From positions 3,523-67,522 of the forward strand of contig USJL01000009.1 of assembly GCA_900555015.1 (NCBI GenBank): DNA of 64,000 nt. The letters run 5' to 3'. A program made the translations under genes and the position numbers. The notes beneath the pieces are model-generated. The model searched no databases. It saw only the letters and a program-made list of their open reading frames with translations, and had not been told where the DNA came from. Source of the stretch: an uncultured Oscillospiraceae bacterium. GTDB lineage: Bacteria > Bacillota > Clostridia > Oscillospirales > Acutalibacteraceae. Shown here piece after piece: positions 53,733 through 63,030 of this stretch (positions within the stretch are counted from its first letter, which is position 1; every line of letters begins with the position of its first letter).

Positions 53733-54898
53733 TTTTCAATAACCTCTTTCAAAATTTTTAAACCTTTGTCAATTTCTTCATATGAAATGTTAAGGGCAGG
53801 TAAAAGCCTGATTTTTGTTTTTGCAGTTAAAACAAGCAGTCCTTTTTCAAGGCAGTCGTTTGCAATGTCCTTTGCGTCTTTGTCTGTTTCCACACCAAGC
53901 ATTAGTCCCATGCCGGAAACGGATTTTACACCTTTAATTTCTTTTAGTTTGCTTGTTATATACTCGCTTTTTTTGCAAACTTCGCTTAAAAAGTCATCAT
54001 CAATTCTTGTAATAATTGAAATTGCACCTGCCGCACAAATTGGGTTGCCGCCGAATGTGGAACCGTGGCTGCCGGGAGTAACGGTGTCTTTAACTTTGTC
54101 GCCGAAAAGTACCGCGCCTATCGGCAAACCGCCTGCAAGACCTTTTGCCGTTGTAACAATATCGGGTGTAATTCCGTAATTTTGATAGGCGAAATATTTG
54201 CCTGTTCTGCCGTTGCCTGTTTGAACTTCGTCAACAATTATTAATATGTCTTTTTCTTTTGCAATTTTTGCAATTTCTTTCACAAATGCAGTGTCAAGGT
54301 TGTTAACTCCGCCTTCGCCTTGTACACATTCAAACATAATTGCGCAAACATCATCTGTTGCAAGTTCGTTTAATTTTTCAATATCGTTTGCCGTGCAGTA
54401 TTTAAATCCGTCCGTAAGCGGTAAAAAATCATGGTGAAAATGGTCTTGTCCCGTTGCGGAAAGGGTTGTTATTGTTCTTCCGTGGAAAGAGTTAACCAGT
54501 GTTATAATTGTGTGTCTGTCGCTTGAATATTTGTCTGCCGAATATTTTCTGGCAAATTTTATTGCACCTTCGTTTGCTTCTGCACCGCTGTTTCCGAAGA
54601 ATACTTTTTTCATTCCTGATTTTTCACACAGCAGCTTTGCAAGCTCTGCGCATGGTTCTGTGTAATAAAGGTTGCTTGTGTGCTGTAATTTGTTAAGCTG
54701 TTCTTCAACTGCCTTTTTCCATTCGTCATCACAAAATCCAAATGAGTTAACTGCAATTCCCGAACCGAAATCTATATATTCTTTTCCGTTTTCATCATAC
54801 GCTGTTGAGCCTTTGCCTTTTGTAAGTACAACGTCAAATCTGCCGTATGAATGTGCCACGAAATTATTATCTGTTTCTTTAATATTCAATTTAATCAC
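53729..54898 (-). CDS. argD: Acetylornithine aminotransferase
   Basis: PLP-dependent transamination of N-acetylglutamate semialdehyde. 389 residues; PLP site with the Schiff-base Lys in TTAKGLAGGLPIGAV, IIVDEVQTGNGRTG, and FGNSGAEANEGAIKFAR. Coupled by 4-bp overlaps to argB upstream and argF downstream. Confidence 0.94.
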   Translation of the reverse strand: MIKLNIKETDNNFVAHSYGRFDVVLTKGKGSTAYDENGKEYIDFGSGIAVNSFGFCDDEWKKAVEEQLNKLQHTSNLYYTEPCAELAKLLCEKSGMKKVFFGNSGAEANEGAIKFARKYSADKYSSDRHTIITLVNSFHGRTITTLSATGQDHFHHDFLPLTDGFKYCTANDIEKLNELATDDVCAIMFECVQGEGGVNNLDTAFVKEIAKIAKEKDILIIVDEVQTGNGRTGKYFAYQNYGITPDIVTTAKGLAGGLPIGAVLFGDKVKDTVTPGSHGSTFGGNPICAAGAISIITRIDDDFLSEVCKKSEYITSKLKEIKGVKSVSGMGLMLGVETDKDAKDIANDCLEKGLLVLTAKTKIRLLPALNISYEEIDKGLKILKEVIEK

Positions 54899-55752
54899 CT
54901 GCTTCTAAACATCGTGCCCATACCTTCGTCGGTTAAAAGTTCCATAAGAATGGAGTGGGGAACACGGCCGTCAATAATAAATGCTTTTTTTACGCCTTCA
55001 CGAATTGCGTTTGTCATAGAGTCAATTTTAGGAATCATTCCGCCTCCTATTATACCCTCGGCAATAAGCGCAGGAACATCGCTTATGTATACTCTGTGAA
55101 TAAGGGTGCTGTCGTCATCCTTATCTTTTAAAAGTCCCACAACATCTGTCATTGAAATCAGTGCTTCGGCATTCAATGCACCGGCTACGGCTGCAGCGAC
55201 CGTGTCGGCGTTAATATTGTAGCAATTTCCGCTTTCGTCATATCCCACCGTTGAAATAACAGGAATAAAATTGTTTGCAAGCACTTCGTTTACAACGTCC
55301 ATGTTAACCTCTGTAATGTTGCCCACATAACCGTGCGATTCATCAAGAGGTTCGCATTTAATCATATTTCCGTCCATGCCGGAAAGACCTATTGCATGTC
55401 CGCCTAAATTACCTATTTGGCAAACCAAATCTTTGTTAACTTTTCCAGCAAGCACCATTTGAACAACGTTAACCGTTTCTTTATCTGTAACTCGTAAGCC
55501 GCCTTCAAATTTGCTTTCAATATTCATGGCTTTAAGCGTTTTGTTTATTTCAGGGCCGCCGCCGTGAACAAGCACAACCTTAATGCCTATTGTTGTAAGA
55601 AGCACCAAATCACGCATAACGGCTTCTTTAAGTTCTTCGTTAATCATGGCGTTACCGCCGTATTTTACAACAATTATTTTTTTACGGTAACGTTGAATGT
55701 GGGGCAGTGCGTGTGCCAATATTTCTGCTTTTTGAGCATTGTTAATATTCAT
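54895..55752 (-). CDS. argB: Acetylglutamate kinase
   Basis: 285 residues; KYGGNAM and GGGPEINKTL nucleotide/substrate loops, and the late GGGMIPKI. Amino-acid kinase fold with the N-terminal helix (AEILAHALPHIQRYRKK) typical of hexameric, arginine-inhibited forms. That fits an ArgJ-type cyclic pathway where this kinase is the feedback step. Starts 47 bp after argJ. Confidence 0.95.
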   Translation of the reverse strand: MNINNAQKAEILAHALPHIQRYRKKIIVVKYGGNAMINEELKEAVMRDLVLLTTIGIKVVLVHGGGPEINKTLKAMNIESKFEGGLRVTDKETVNVVQMVLAGKVNKDLVCQIGNLGGHAIGLSGMDGNMIKCEPLDESHGYVGNITEVNMDVVNEVLANNFIPVISTVGYDESGNCYNINADTVAAAVAGALNAEALISMTDVVGLLKDKDDDSTLIHRVYISDVPALIAEGIIGGGMIPKIDSMTNAIREGVKKAFIIDGRVPHSILMELLTDEGMGTMFRSR

Positions 55753-55799
55753 TGTTATTGTTCTCCTACAGTCAGTTTATTGTTCCTTAATATGTTATA

Positions 55800-57053
55800 T
55801 CAGGTTCTGTAATCACCGTTAATTTTAACATAATCGTATGTTAAATCACATCCCCAGGCAGTTGCGCTTTCATCACCTTGGTTAAGATTAATTAAAACCT
55901 GAATTTCATCGCTTTTAAGTATTTCTGCCGCCTTTTCTTCGCTGAATTCAATTCCGGAACCGTTTTCGCAAACTTTAATTTCGCCGAATTCGCTTTTAAG
56001 TGAAACGTCAACCTTGTTAATGTCAAACTCTGCGTCTGCATATCCTATTGCGCAAAGAACTCTGCCCCAGTTTGCATCTTCACCGAAAATCGCACACTTA
56101 AATAATGTGGAACCTATAACGGATTTTGCCACGGTTATAGCGTCATCCTTTGTTGGGCATTCTGTGCAAATACATTCAAGCAGTTTGCTTGCGCCTTCTC
56201 CGTCTTTTGCAAGCATTCTTGTAAGGTTCATCATAACTTGGTATAGGGCGTCTTTAAATTTGTTAAATTCATCACAGTCTGCGGTAATTTCTTCGTTGTC
56301 TGCAAGTCCGCTTGCCATTAAAGAAACCATGTCGTTTGTTGATGTGTCGCCGTCTATAGAAAGGCAGTTGTAAGTAACCTTAACAATTTCATCAAGTGCT
56401 TTTTGAAGCATTTTTGAACTGATTGCAACGTCTGTTGTTATAAAGTTAAGCGTTGTTGCCATGTTTGGGTGAATCATACCCGAACCTTTTGCCATTCCGC
56501 CTACTTTGCAAATTTTACCGCTGATATTAAATTCAACTGCGTATTCTTTTTTTATTGTGTCGGTCGTCATTATGGCTGTAGCGGCTTCTTCGTTTCCTGT
56601 ATATGAAAGGCCGCTTGCAAGTTCACCGATTTTTTCCTCAATAGGTTCAATAGGTAATATTTGACCTATAACACCTGTGGAAGCAACAATAACTTCTTCA
56701 GGTTTAATGTTTAAAACTTCTGCCGCAAGTGCACACATTTTTTCTGCTTTTGCTTCGCCGTCTGCATTGCAGGTGTTTGCGTTTTTGGAATTAACTATAA
56801 CGGCTTTCGCCTTGTTTCCTGTTTTTGTTAAATTTGATTTTGTAACAATAATCGGTGCGCCTTTAACCTTGTTTGTTGTGTAAACAGCCGCCGCATTGCA
56901 TGTTACATCGCAGGCAATCAAACCTAAGTCATTTTTGTGTTTGGCGTTTGGGTCGTCGTTTGCAGATTTTTTTATTCCGCAGTAAACGCCGTTTGCTTTA
57001 AAGCCTTTTGCCGCACAAACGCCGCCGTTTATAACTTTTATTTCTGTTTCCAT
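55800..57053 (-). CDS. argJ: Bifunctional ornithine acetyltransferase / N-acetylglutamate synthase
   Basis: 417 residues. Self-cleaving precursor: GSGMIHPNMATTLNF contains the Ala-Thr cleavage site that generates the Thr nucleophile, and LAKDGEGASKL follows. It recycles the acetyl group and can make N-acetylglutamate, explaining the absence of argA and argE here. TAAAGATGG precedes the ATG, 2 bp after argC. Confidence 0.95.
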   Translation of the reverse strand: METEIKVINGGVCAAKGFKANGVYCGIKKSANDDPNAKHKNDLGLIACDVTCNAAAVYTTNKVKGAPIIVTKSNLTKTGNKAKAVIVNSKNANTCNADGEAKAEKMCALAAEVLNIKPEEVIVASTGVIGQILPIEPIEEKIGELASGLSYTGNEEAATAIMTTDTIKKEYAVEFNISGKICKVGGMAKGSGMIHPNMATTLNFITTDVAISSKMLQKALDEIVKVTYNCLSIDGDTSTNDMVSLMASGLADNEEITADCDEFNKFKDALYQVMMNLTRMLAKDGEGASKLLECICTECPTKDDAITVAKSVIGSTLFKCAIFGEDANWGRVLCAIGYADAEFDINKVDVSLKSEFGEIKVCENGSGIEFSEEKAAEILKSDEIQVLINLNQGDESATAWGCDLTYDYVKINGDYRT

Positions 57054-57055
57054 CT

Positions 57056-57997
57056 TTATTCTCCTATAACAAGTCCTTTTGTTTCATCTGTTCCCGTTGC
57101 CAAGTTCATGCACTGAATAGCCGCACCGGAAGCACCTTTGCCTAAATTATCGAATCTTGAAGTTATAACAATCCTGTCTTCATTGCCGTTTACTTCAATT
57201 TCCATGTCATCTCTGCCTTCAAAATTATTTGCACCAATCATGTTTTCACTGTATCCGGCATCACGAACTTTAACAAACGGCTTGCCGTCATAATGCTCTT
57301 TCAAAATTTCTCTCACATTGTCAATGCTCATGTCTTTTGCAAGCATATTTTTAAAAAGCGGAATACTTACCACCATGCCGCATTTGTAATCACAAATCAT
57401 TGGGCAAAAAATCGGCGTTCTTTCAAGTTTTGAAATTGCCGTCATTTCTTTTAAGTGTTTGTGATTTTGTGTTAGAGCGTATTGGCGCGGAGAATCAAGT
57501 TCTTTTTCTCTGCTTTCACTTTCGTATTGTGCAATGGCTTTGTTGCCACCACCGCTGTATCCTGAAACCGCAAAACATGTTAACGGGTAATCATTGCTTA
57601 TTACGCCGTGGGCAACAAGGGGAGCTGCTATTGAATTAAATCCGCTTGCATAACATCCCGGATTTGCAATCAGTCTGTTTGTTTTGATTTTTTCTTTCAA
57701 TTCATTTGAAAGTTCGGGAAAACCGTATGCCCATTCCGGCAGTGTTCTGTGTGCCGTTGATGCGTCAATAATTTTTGTGCGGTCGTTTTCAAGTAATTTA
57801 ACCGCCTCTTTAGCTGCCTCGTCCGGCAAACAAAGAAAAGTTATGTCACTTTCATTTATGTATTTTTTTACTTCATCTGCATTTTTTCGTTTATCGTCGT
57901 CAATAACAAGCAGTTCAATATCATCTCGTTTTGAAAGCCGGTCTTTAATTCTTAAACCGGTTGTACCTGCCTGACCGTTAATGAAAACTTTTATCAT
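57056..57997 (-). CDS. argC: N-acetyl-gamma-glutamyl-phosphate reductase (type 2)
   Basis: 313 residues. GQAGTTGLRI opens the NADP-binding domain and NPGCYASG holds the catalytic cysteine. Length and pattern (short N-terminal domain, ASTAHRTLPEWAYGFPEL) are those of the type 2 AGPR group rather than the longer common form. First gene of the arginine operon on the minus strand. Confidence 0.94.
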   Translation of the reverse strand: MIKVFINGQAGTTGLRIKDRLSKRDDIELLVIDDDKRKNADEVKKYINESDITFLCLPDEAAKEAVKLLENDRTKIIDASTAHRTLPEWAYGFPELSNELKEKIKTNRLIANPGCYASGFNSIAAPLVAHGVISNDYPLTCFAVSGYSGGGNKAIAQYESESREKELDSPRQYALTQNHKHLKEMTAISKLERTPIFCPMICDYKCGMVVSIPLFKNMLAKDMSIDNVREILKEHYDGKPFVKVRDAGYSENMIGANNFEGRDDMEIEVNGNEDRIVITSRFDNLGKGASGAAIQCMNLATGTDETKGLVIGE

Positions 57998-58036
57998 AAA
58001 TATACATCTTTCTTCCCATTATATTTTATTATATTT

Positions 58037-58064
58037 ATTATACTCTTGCACACTGTAATGTCAA
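58037..58064 (-). promoter_or_regulatory. Promoter of the arginine operon
   Basis: Minus strand TTGACA (58064-58059), 16-bp spacer, TATAAT (58042-58037). Confidence 0.85.
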
Positions 58065-58102
58065 TAGAAAATGTATAAAATTTTATAAATATACATAATT
58101 AT

Positions 58103-58116
58103 TGCATATTTATTCA
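58103..58116 (-). promoter_or_regulatory. Candidate ARG box
   Basis: TGAATAAATATGCA on the minus strand differs from the Gram-positive ArgR consensus (TGAAT-N4-ATTCA) by one base. It lies about 40 bp upstream of the argC -35, and the A+T-rich DNA between could hold a second half. ArgR is not in the window. Confidence 0.45.
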
Positions 58117-58136
58117 AATTAACTCTTTGCAAAATA

Positions 58137-58161
58137 TAGCGTATATAGACTATATACGCTA
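58137..58161. promoter_or_regulatory. Perfect 25-bp palindrome between argC and the lysis cassette
   Basis: TAGCGTATATAG - A - CTATATACGCTA, two 12-bp arms around one base, without a T-run. A dyad this long and perfect in the control region of divergent transcription units is most likely a protein-binding operator. Confidence 0.65.
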
Positions 58162-58269
58162 ACGGTAAGGGAAAATAAAGGGACTTAAAATTATTTGCTG
58201 TTGACAAAACATTGTTTTATGTGTAATCTGCAAAGTTACCCAAAGCCCAAATTTAATTTAGGAGATGAT

Positions 58270-58512
58270 ATTATTTCAAACGATATTGTTGTTGCACTTA
58301 TTGCACTTGTAGGTACCTGCGTAGGTTCTTTCGGCGGCATTATTGCCTCGTCAAAATTAACTTCTTATCGCCTTAAAATTTTAGAAAAAAAGGTAGATAA
58401 ACATAATAATTTTGCTGCAAGAATGCCTGTTGTTGAAGAACAAATTAAGGTAATAAATCATAGAATAGAAGACTTGGAAAGTAGGAGTGATTATTATGAA
58501 AACAAGACTTAA
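58270..58512 (+). CDS. XhlA/phage-holin-associated-like membrane protein
   Basis: About 80 residues: a transmembrane helix (VVALIALVGTCVGSFGGIIA) followed by a coiled-coil (LEKKVDKHNNFAARMPVVEEQIKVINHRIEDLE). This is the plan of small proteins that precede holins in phage lysis modules. The start is a problem. TAGGAG (58259-58264) sits at the right place, but the codons behind it are ATT ATT; the only upstream in-frame candidates (ATG 58219, TTG 58195) lie 40 bp or more before it. I favour initiation at ATT 58270 or 58273 (rare codon or mutated ATG). It overlaps the holin gene by 17 bp. Confidence 0.65.
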   Translation: MISNDIVVALIALVGTCVGSFGGIIASSKLTSYRLKILEKKVDKHNNFAARMPVVEEQIKVINHRIEDLESRSDYYENKT

Positions 58513-58675
58513 AAGTCCTGTTGTTTGGGTGGCTGTAATTGCACAAATTGCAATTATTATTGCTCTTTTTTCTCCGACGGTAAGTGAGGAAGTTAAAACA
58601 ATAGGCACATGCGTTGTTGAAATTTTAACATTGTTCGGCATTTTAAATAATCCAACTGATTGTAATAATTTTTAG
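58496..58675 (+). CDS. Phage-type holin (phi LC3-like)
   Basis: 59 residues, MKTRLKSPVVWVAVIAQ then a second hydrophobic segment and a C-terminal FGILNNPTDCNNF. The NPT(D/T) ending and two-segment layout match small phage holins of Firmicutes. AGTAGGAGTGATTATT precedes the ATG. Holins time the permeabilisation that lets an endolysin reach the wall. Overlaps the preceding gene and is 12 bp ahead of the endolysin gene. Confidence 0.82.
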   Translation: MKTRLKSPVVWVAVIAQIAIIIALFSPTVSEEVKTIGTCVVEILTLFGILNNPTDCNNF

Positions 58676-58687
58676 CGGAGGGATTAT

Positions 58688-59578
58688 ATGTATTTAAAAG
58701 AATTTTTTTCTTCGTTAAACGGAAAATATATTGATGTTGACGGTGCAGGCAGTGCCACAAATAAATATCAGTGTGTGGATGTAATAAAGGCGTATTGTAA
58801 CCGCGTTTTCGGCATTTCTGTTTCAAAAATGGCAGGTTACGGCGATGCTTGGCAATATTACACCGATTTCAGTTCAAAAAAAGCCATAACGCCTTATTTT
58901 TATAAAATGGCTTATAAAAGCGGTTTCAAGTTCAGAGCAGGGGATATTGTTGTTTGGAAAAAAGATTTCGGTTCTACCGGAGCAGGGCATATTGCTGTTG
59001 CAACAGGAAAATATACCGCTTCAACAGTTGAAACTTTTGACCAAAATTTTCCGTCTAAAAGTCCCTGCATATTTGTTACTCATACGCATAATAAAATCAA
59101 CGGAATTTTGCGACCCAAAGATTTTAGTAAAGTTGTTCCTGTTGATGAAAACGATTTTATCGACCCGGTTTTGTGGAAAAACGGTAAAACAAAGGAAACC
59201 GTATATCAAAGAAATGATTTGAAAGATAAAGTCGGCGTCATTTCGGCAAAAGAAACAGCGTATTGCTACGGCAAATCGGCAGGCGGTTATGTTGTTGTTT
59301 ATGATTTGGACGGCACAAATAAGCATAAAGCAGGCTTTGTTTCTTATTCCGGCGGGGTAAGTGATTTTGAAGCTTTGGGAAAAACTTATAAAAACGGTAA
59401 AACCGCGGAAACCGTGTTTGCCGATACGGCAAAGAAAACAAAAATCGGTTCACTTGATATAAACGAAACTTGTGTTTGCCTTGGCAAAAAAGACGGAATG
59501 TACCTTGTGTTATACAATGTAAACGGAACATCTTCAAAAAAATGCGGTTTTGTTTCTTATTCCGGCGGTGTTGATTAA
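58688..59578 (+). CDS. CHAP-domain endolysin with two C-terminal wall-binding repeats
   Basis: 296 residues. CHAP amidase/peptidase domain 1-150: Cys29 in QCVDVIKAYC, His101 in GHIAVATG and FDQN (118-121) form the catalytic set. Two ~60-residue repeats follow (about 170-232 and 235-296), both built as KNGKT...ETV...KIG/KVG...GFVSYSGGV. They resemble SH3-like wall-binding modules. No signal peptide, so release depends on the holin. TAGCGGAGGGATTAT is a strong start. Confidence 0.87.
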   Translation: MYLKEFFSSLNGKYIDVDGAGSATNKYQCVDVIKAYCNRVFGISVSKMAGYGDAWQYYTDFSSKKAITPYFYKMAYKSGFKFRAGDIVVWKKDFGSTGAGHIAVATGKYTASTVETFDQNFPSKSPCIFVTHTHNKINGILRPKDFSKVVPVDENDFIDPVLWKNGKTKETVYQRNDLKDKVGVISAKETAYCYGKSAGGYVVVYDLDGTNKHKAGFVSYSGGVSDFEALGKTYKNGKTAETVFADTAKKTKIGSLDINETCVCLGKKDGMYLVLYNVNGTSSKKCGFVSYSGGVD

Positions 59579-59599
59579 TTCTTTTGTCAGTATATTAAA

Positions 59600-59623
59600 A
59601 ATCCCTCTTGTAAAAGAGGGATT
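59600..59623. terminator. Hairpin after the endolysin gene
   Basis: Perfect AATCCCTCTT / AAGAGGGATT stem with a GTAA loop. The T-run is on the minus strand; on the plus strand it would be a weak terminator. Confidence 0.6.
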
Positions 59624-59651
59624 AAATTTGGTAAAAGATTTAATTAAATAG

Positions 59652-59700
59652 TCCCCCTTGTTAAAGGGGGAAAGTTTTTGCTTGCAAAAACAAGGGGGAT
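59652..59700. repeat. Nested C5/G5 hairpin element
   Basis: Outer stem TCCCCCTTGTT / AACAAGGGGGA encloses GTTTTTGC / GCAAAAAC. An alternative short stem CCCCCTT / AAGGGGG is also possible. It looks like an intergenic repeat (small MITE or REP-like unit) rather than a plain terminator; only one copy is present in this window. Confidence 0.5.
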
Positions 59701-59854
59701 TCTAATAATAACACTGAAAGCAGTATGTTTTATATTACGTTAAATACCAATAAGAATGAATTTTTCAGAATAAAAAAAGAGATAAACAAATTTTATTGTA
59801 ATAAATAGAAAAATATGGTAGAATTTAGATGATATTCACAAAGGAGTAAAAAAT
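59701..59854. other. Intergenic region before the DUF4236 gene
   Basis: A+T-rich. A TTTATTG...TAGAAT promoter-like pair lies near 59793-59825; no gene is seen. Confidence 0.45.
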
Positions 59855-60874
59855 ATGGGAATTAGATACAGAAAAAGCATTAATCTTGGTGGTGGTTTTA
59901 GAGTTAATCTTAGTAAGTCTGGAGTTGGTTATAGCTTCGGTACAAAAGGGTTAAGATATACTAAAACCTCAAAGGGAAGAAATAGAACTACTGCTTCAAT
60001 TCCTGGTACAGGACTATCTTATGTTAAAGAAACCGGCGGAAAAAGAAAAAATTCAAATAATAAATCTCAAAATGTTGATATCCGAATTAATGAAACAAAC
60101 ACCTATGATACAGAAACGATATCAAATGCTTCTGCTAATACTCTTGTTTCAGAAGGTATGGAAGAAATGTTATCATCAGCAAAAAACGCTTTGATTGTAA
60201 ACAAAATATCAATATGGACTATAATTGTTTCTATAATTTTGTCATTCTATAATCCAGTTTGGTTAATTGCTACAGTAATAGGAATTATTCTACTAATTAT
60301 AGTTAGAAAAAGAGGAATTATATCTCTAGAATATACTATTGATGATTATCAATTACCAATAGTTGAAGAAAGATTAAAGCCATTTAAACAAATCACACAG
60401 AGTTCTTGTTTGTGGAAAATTGTTGAAACAAGCAAAGTAAAAGATGTAAAATATACTTCAGGAGCATCTAATACTGTAAAAAGAACTCAAATAAAGCATT
60501 CGTTAAAAACTCCATTTCCTTTCAAAACTGATGTTGAGGTTGTAACTATAAAAGATAAAAAAGAAACATTAGTTTTTTTACCAGACAAATTAATAGTAAT
60601 GCAAGGTGCTAAAGTGGGGGCTTTAGATTATGCTGATATTGATATGGCATTTAGGAAAACAACATTTGTTGAATCAGAGAAAGTGCCTAAAGATGCTACT
60701 GTAATTAGCAAGACTTGGAAATATGTTAATAAATCTGGTGGTCCAGATAAAAGATTTGCTGATAATAAGCAGATACCAGAATGTTCATACGGATTAGTTG
60801 GACTAGAATCAAATAAAGGTCTAAATACAATTATTATGTTTTCAAATCCTAATGTTGTTGATGTTCTAAATTAG
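59855..60874 (+). CDS. DUF4236 protein with two transmembrane segments
   Basis: 339 residues. Residues 1-52 are a DUF4236 domain (MGIRYRKSINLGGGFRVNLS, GVGYSFGTKG, TTASIPGTGLSY), a short glycine/serine-rich module found in phage, plasmid and accessory genes. Two transmembrane helices follow (~115-150). The C-terminal domain of ~190 residues I cannot name. AAAGGAGTAAAAAAT gives a strong start. Codon use (AGA, ATA, CTA, little GGC/GCC) differs from the surrounding genes, which suggests recent acquisition. Confidence 0.75.
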   Translation: MGIRYRKSINLGGGFRVNLSKSGVGYSFGTKGLRYTKTSKGRNRTTASIPGTGLSYVKETGGKRKNSNNKSQNVDIRINETNTYDTETISNASANTLVSEGMEEMLSSAKNALIVNKISIWTIIVSIILSFYNPVWLIATVIGIILLIIVRKRGIISLEYTIDDYQLPIVEERLKPFKQITQSSCLWKIVETSKVKDVKYTSGASNTVKRTQIKHSLKTPFPFKTDVEVVTIKDKKETLVFLPDKLIVMQGAKVGALDYADIDMAFRKTTFVESEKVPKDATVISKTWKYVNKSGGPDKRFADNKQIPECSYGLVGLESNKGLNTIIMFSNPNVVDVLN

Positions 60875-60885
60875 TAAGGTAATAA

Positions 60886-61029
60886 ATGATGTTGTTTTTT
60901 AAGAAAAAACAAGATAAAACAATTAACGGAATAATCCGATATATTAACCTAGAAAATTTTTGGTTTAGTTGTACGGAAGAAGAAAAACAATCTTTGACTT
61001 ATATTAGTCAATCCTTTTTGGTTGCATAG
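60886..61029 (+). pseudogene. 47-residue open frame, probably a truncated accessory gene
   Basis: Begins ATGATG 11 bases after the DUF4236 stop, with TAAGGTAATAA in front. It reads MMLFFKKKQDKTINGII, then SCTEEEKQSLTYISQSFLVA and TAG. The following bases keep protein-like frames in the other two phases (35 codons ending KSVDLRELLKWSMSF; 24 codons ending RFARATQVVYELLKK). This suggests a once longer gene broken by frameshifts. Family not recognised. Confidence 0.4.
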
Positions 61030-61156
61030 CCAGTTGCAAGTTGGTTGAGATGTTGGCGTTATTGAAGAAATCTGTAGATTTGCGAGAGCTACTCAAGTGG
61101 TCTATGAGCTTTTGAAAAAGTGAGACTTTAAGGCAATTTGGGACAATATGACAAAA
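61030..61156 (+). pseudogene. Decayed 3' part of an accessory gene
   Basis: Frames reading VEMLALLKKSVDLRELLKW and DVGVIEEICRFARATQVVYE alternate without starts and both end in stop codons before 61125. They probably belong to the gene beginning at 60886. No known domain was recognised, and the region to the tRNA terminator holds no intact gene. Confidence 0.35.
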
Positions 61157-61186
61157 AGAAAAAGCAGGTTGAAAAACCTGCTTTTT

Positions 61187-61187
<1 letters not shown>
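61157..61187 (-). terminator. Terminator of the tRNA-Asp/tRNA-Thr operon
   Basis: AGCAGGTT / AACCTGCT stem; on the minus strand followed by TTTTTCTTTTTG. Confidence 0.9.
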
Positions 61188-61262
<75 letters not shown>

Positions 61263-61280
61263 AATTTTTTGCAAAAAAAA

Positions 61281-61357
61281 TGGCGACCCGGAACGGACTT
61301 GAACCGTCGACCTCCTGCGTGACAGGCAGGCGTTCTAACCAGCTGAACTACCGGGCC
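61281..61357 (-). tRNA. tRNA-Asp (anticodon GUC)
   Basis: Acceptor GGCCCGG / CCGGGTC (one G-U pair), anticodon arm CCTGC-CTGTCAC-GCAGG, T arm with GGTTCAAGTCC and encoded CCA. 77 bases. First gene of a two-tRNA transcript. Confidence 0.97.
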
Positions 61358-61376
61358 ACAATTACTTGCAAGTGGT

Positions 61377-61405
61377 ATTATAAGGTAAACAGGTTCATTT
61401 GTCAA
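61377..61405 (-). promoter_or_regulatory. Promoter of the tRNA-Asp/tRNA-Thr operon
   Basis: Consensus TTGACA (61405-61400), 17-bp spacer, TATAAT (61382-61377), 20 bases before the tRNA-Asp 5' end. Confidence 0.9.
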
Positions 61406-61455
61406 GATTTAATTTAATCTTTTTATTGCAGGTGTTATTTACTGTTGTTTATAAT

Positions 61456-61494
61456 AAAAAAACACGGTTTGACTTATTGCCAAACCGTGTTTTT
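61456..61494 (-). terminator. Terminator of gdhA
   Basis: Perfect AACACGGTTT / AAACCGTGTT stem; minus-strand tail TTTTTTATTAT. Confidence 0.9.
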
Positions 61495-61510
61495 GTTAAA
61501 TTTGTTATAA

Positions 61511-62917
<1,407 letters not shown>

Positions 62918-63030
62918 TGCACAAATATCTTAAAATATTTTTGTTTGTTTTGAAAAAAACTATATAATATAAACATAAAACGGGCTAAATTTTATGAGTA
63001 GTTACTCACAAAATGTTGCTTTTTTTGTTT

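Noticed and set aside
58137..61156. Prophage
   Set aside because: Only lysis-type genes and a DUF4236 protein are present; no capsid, tail, terminase, integrase or att repeats were found.
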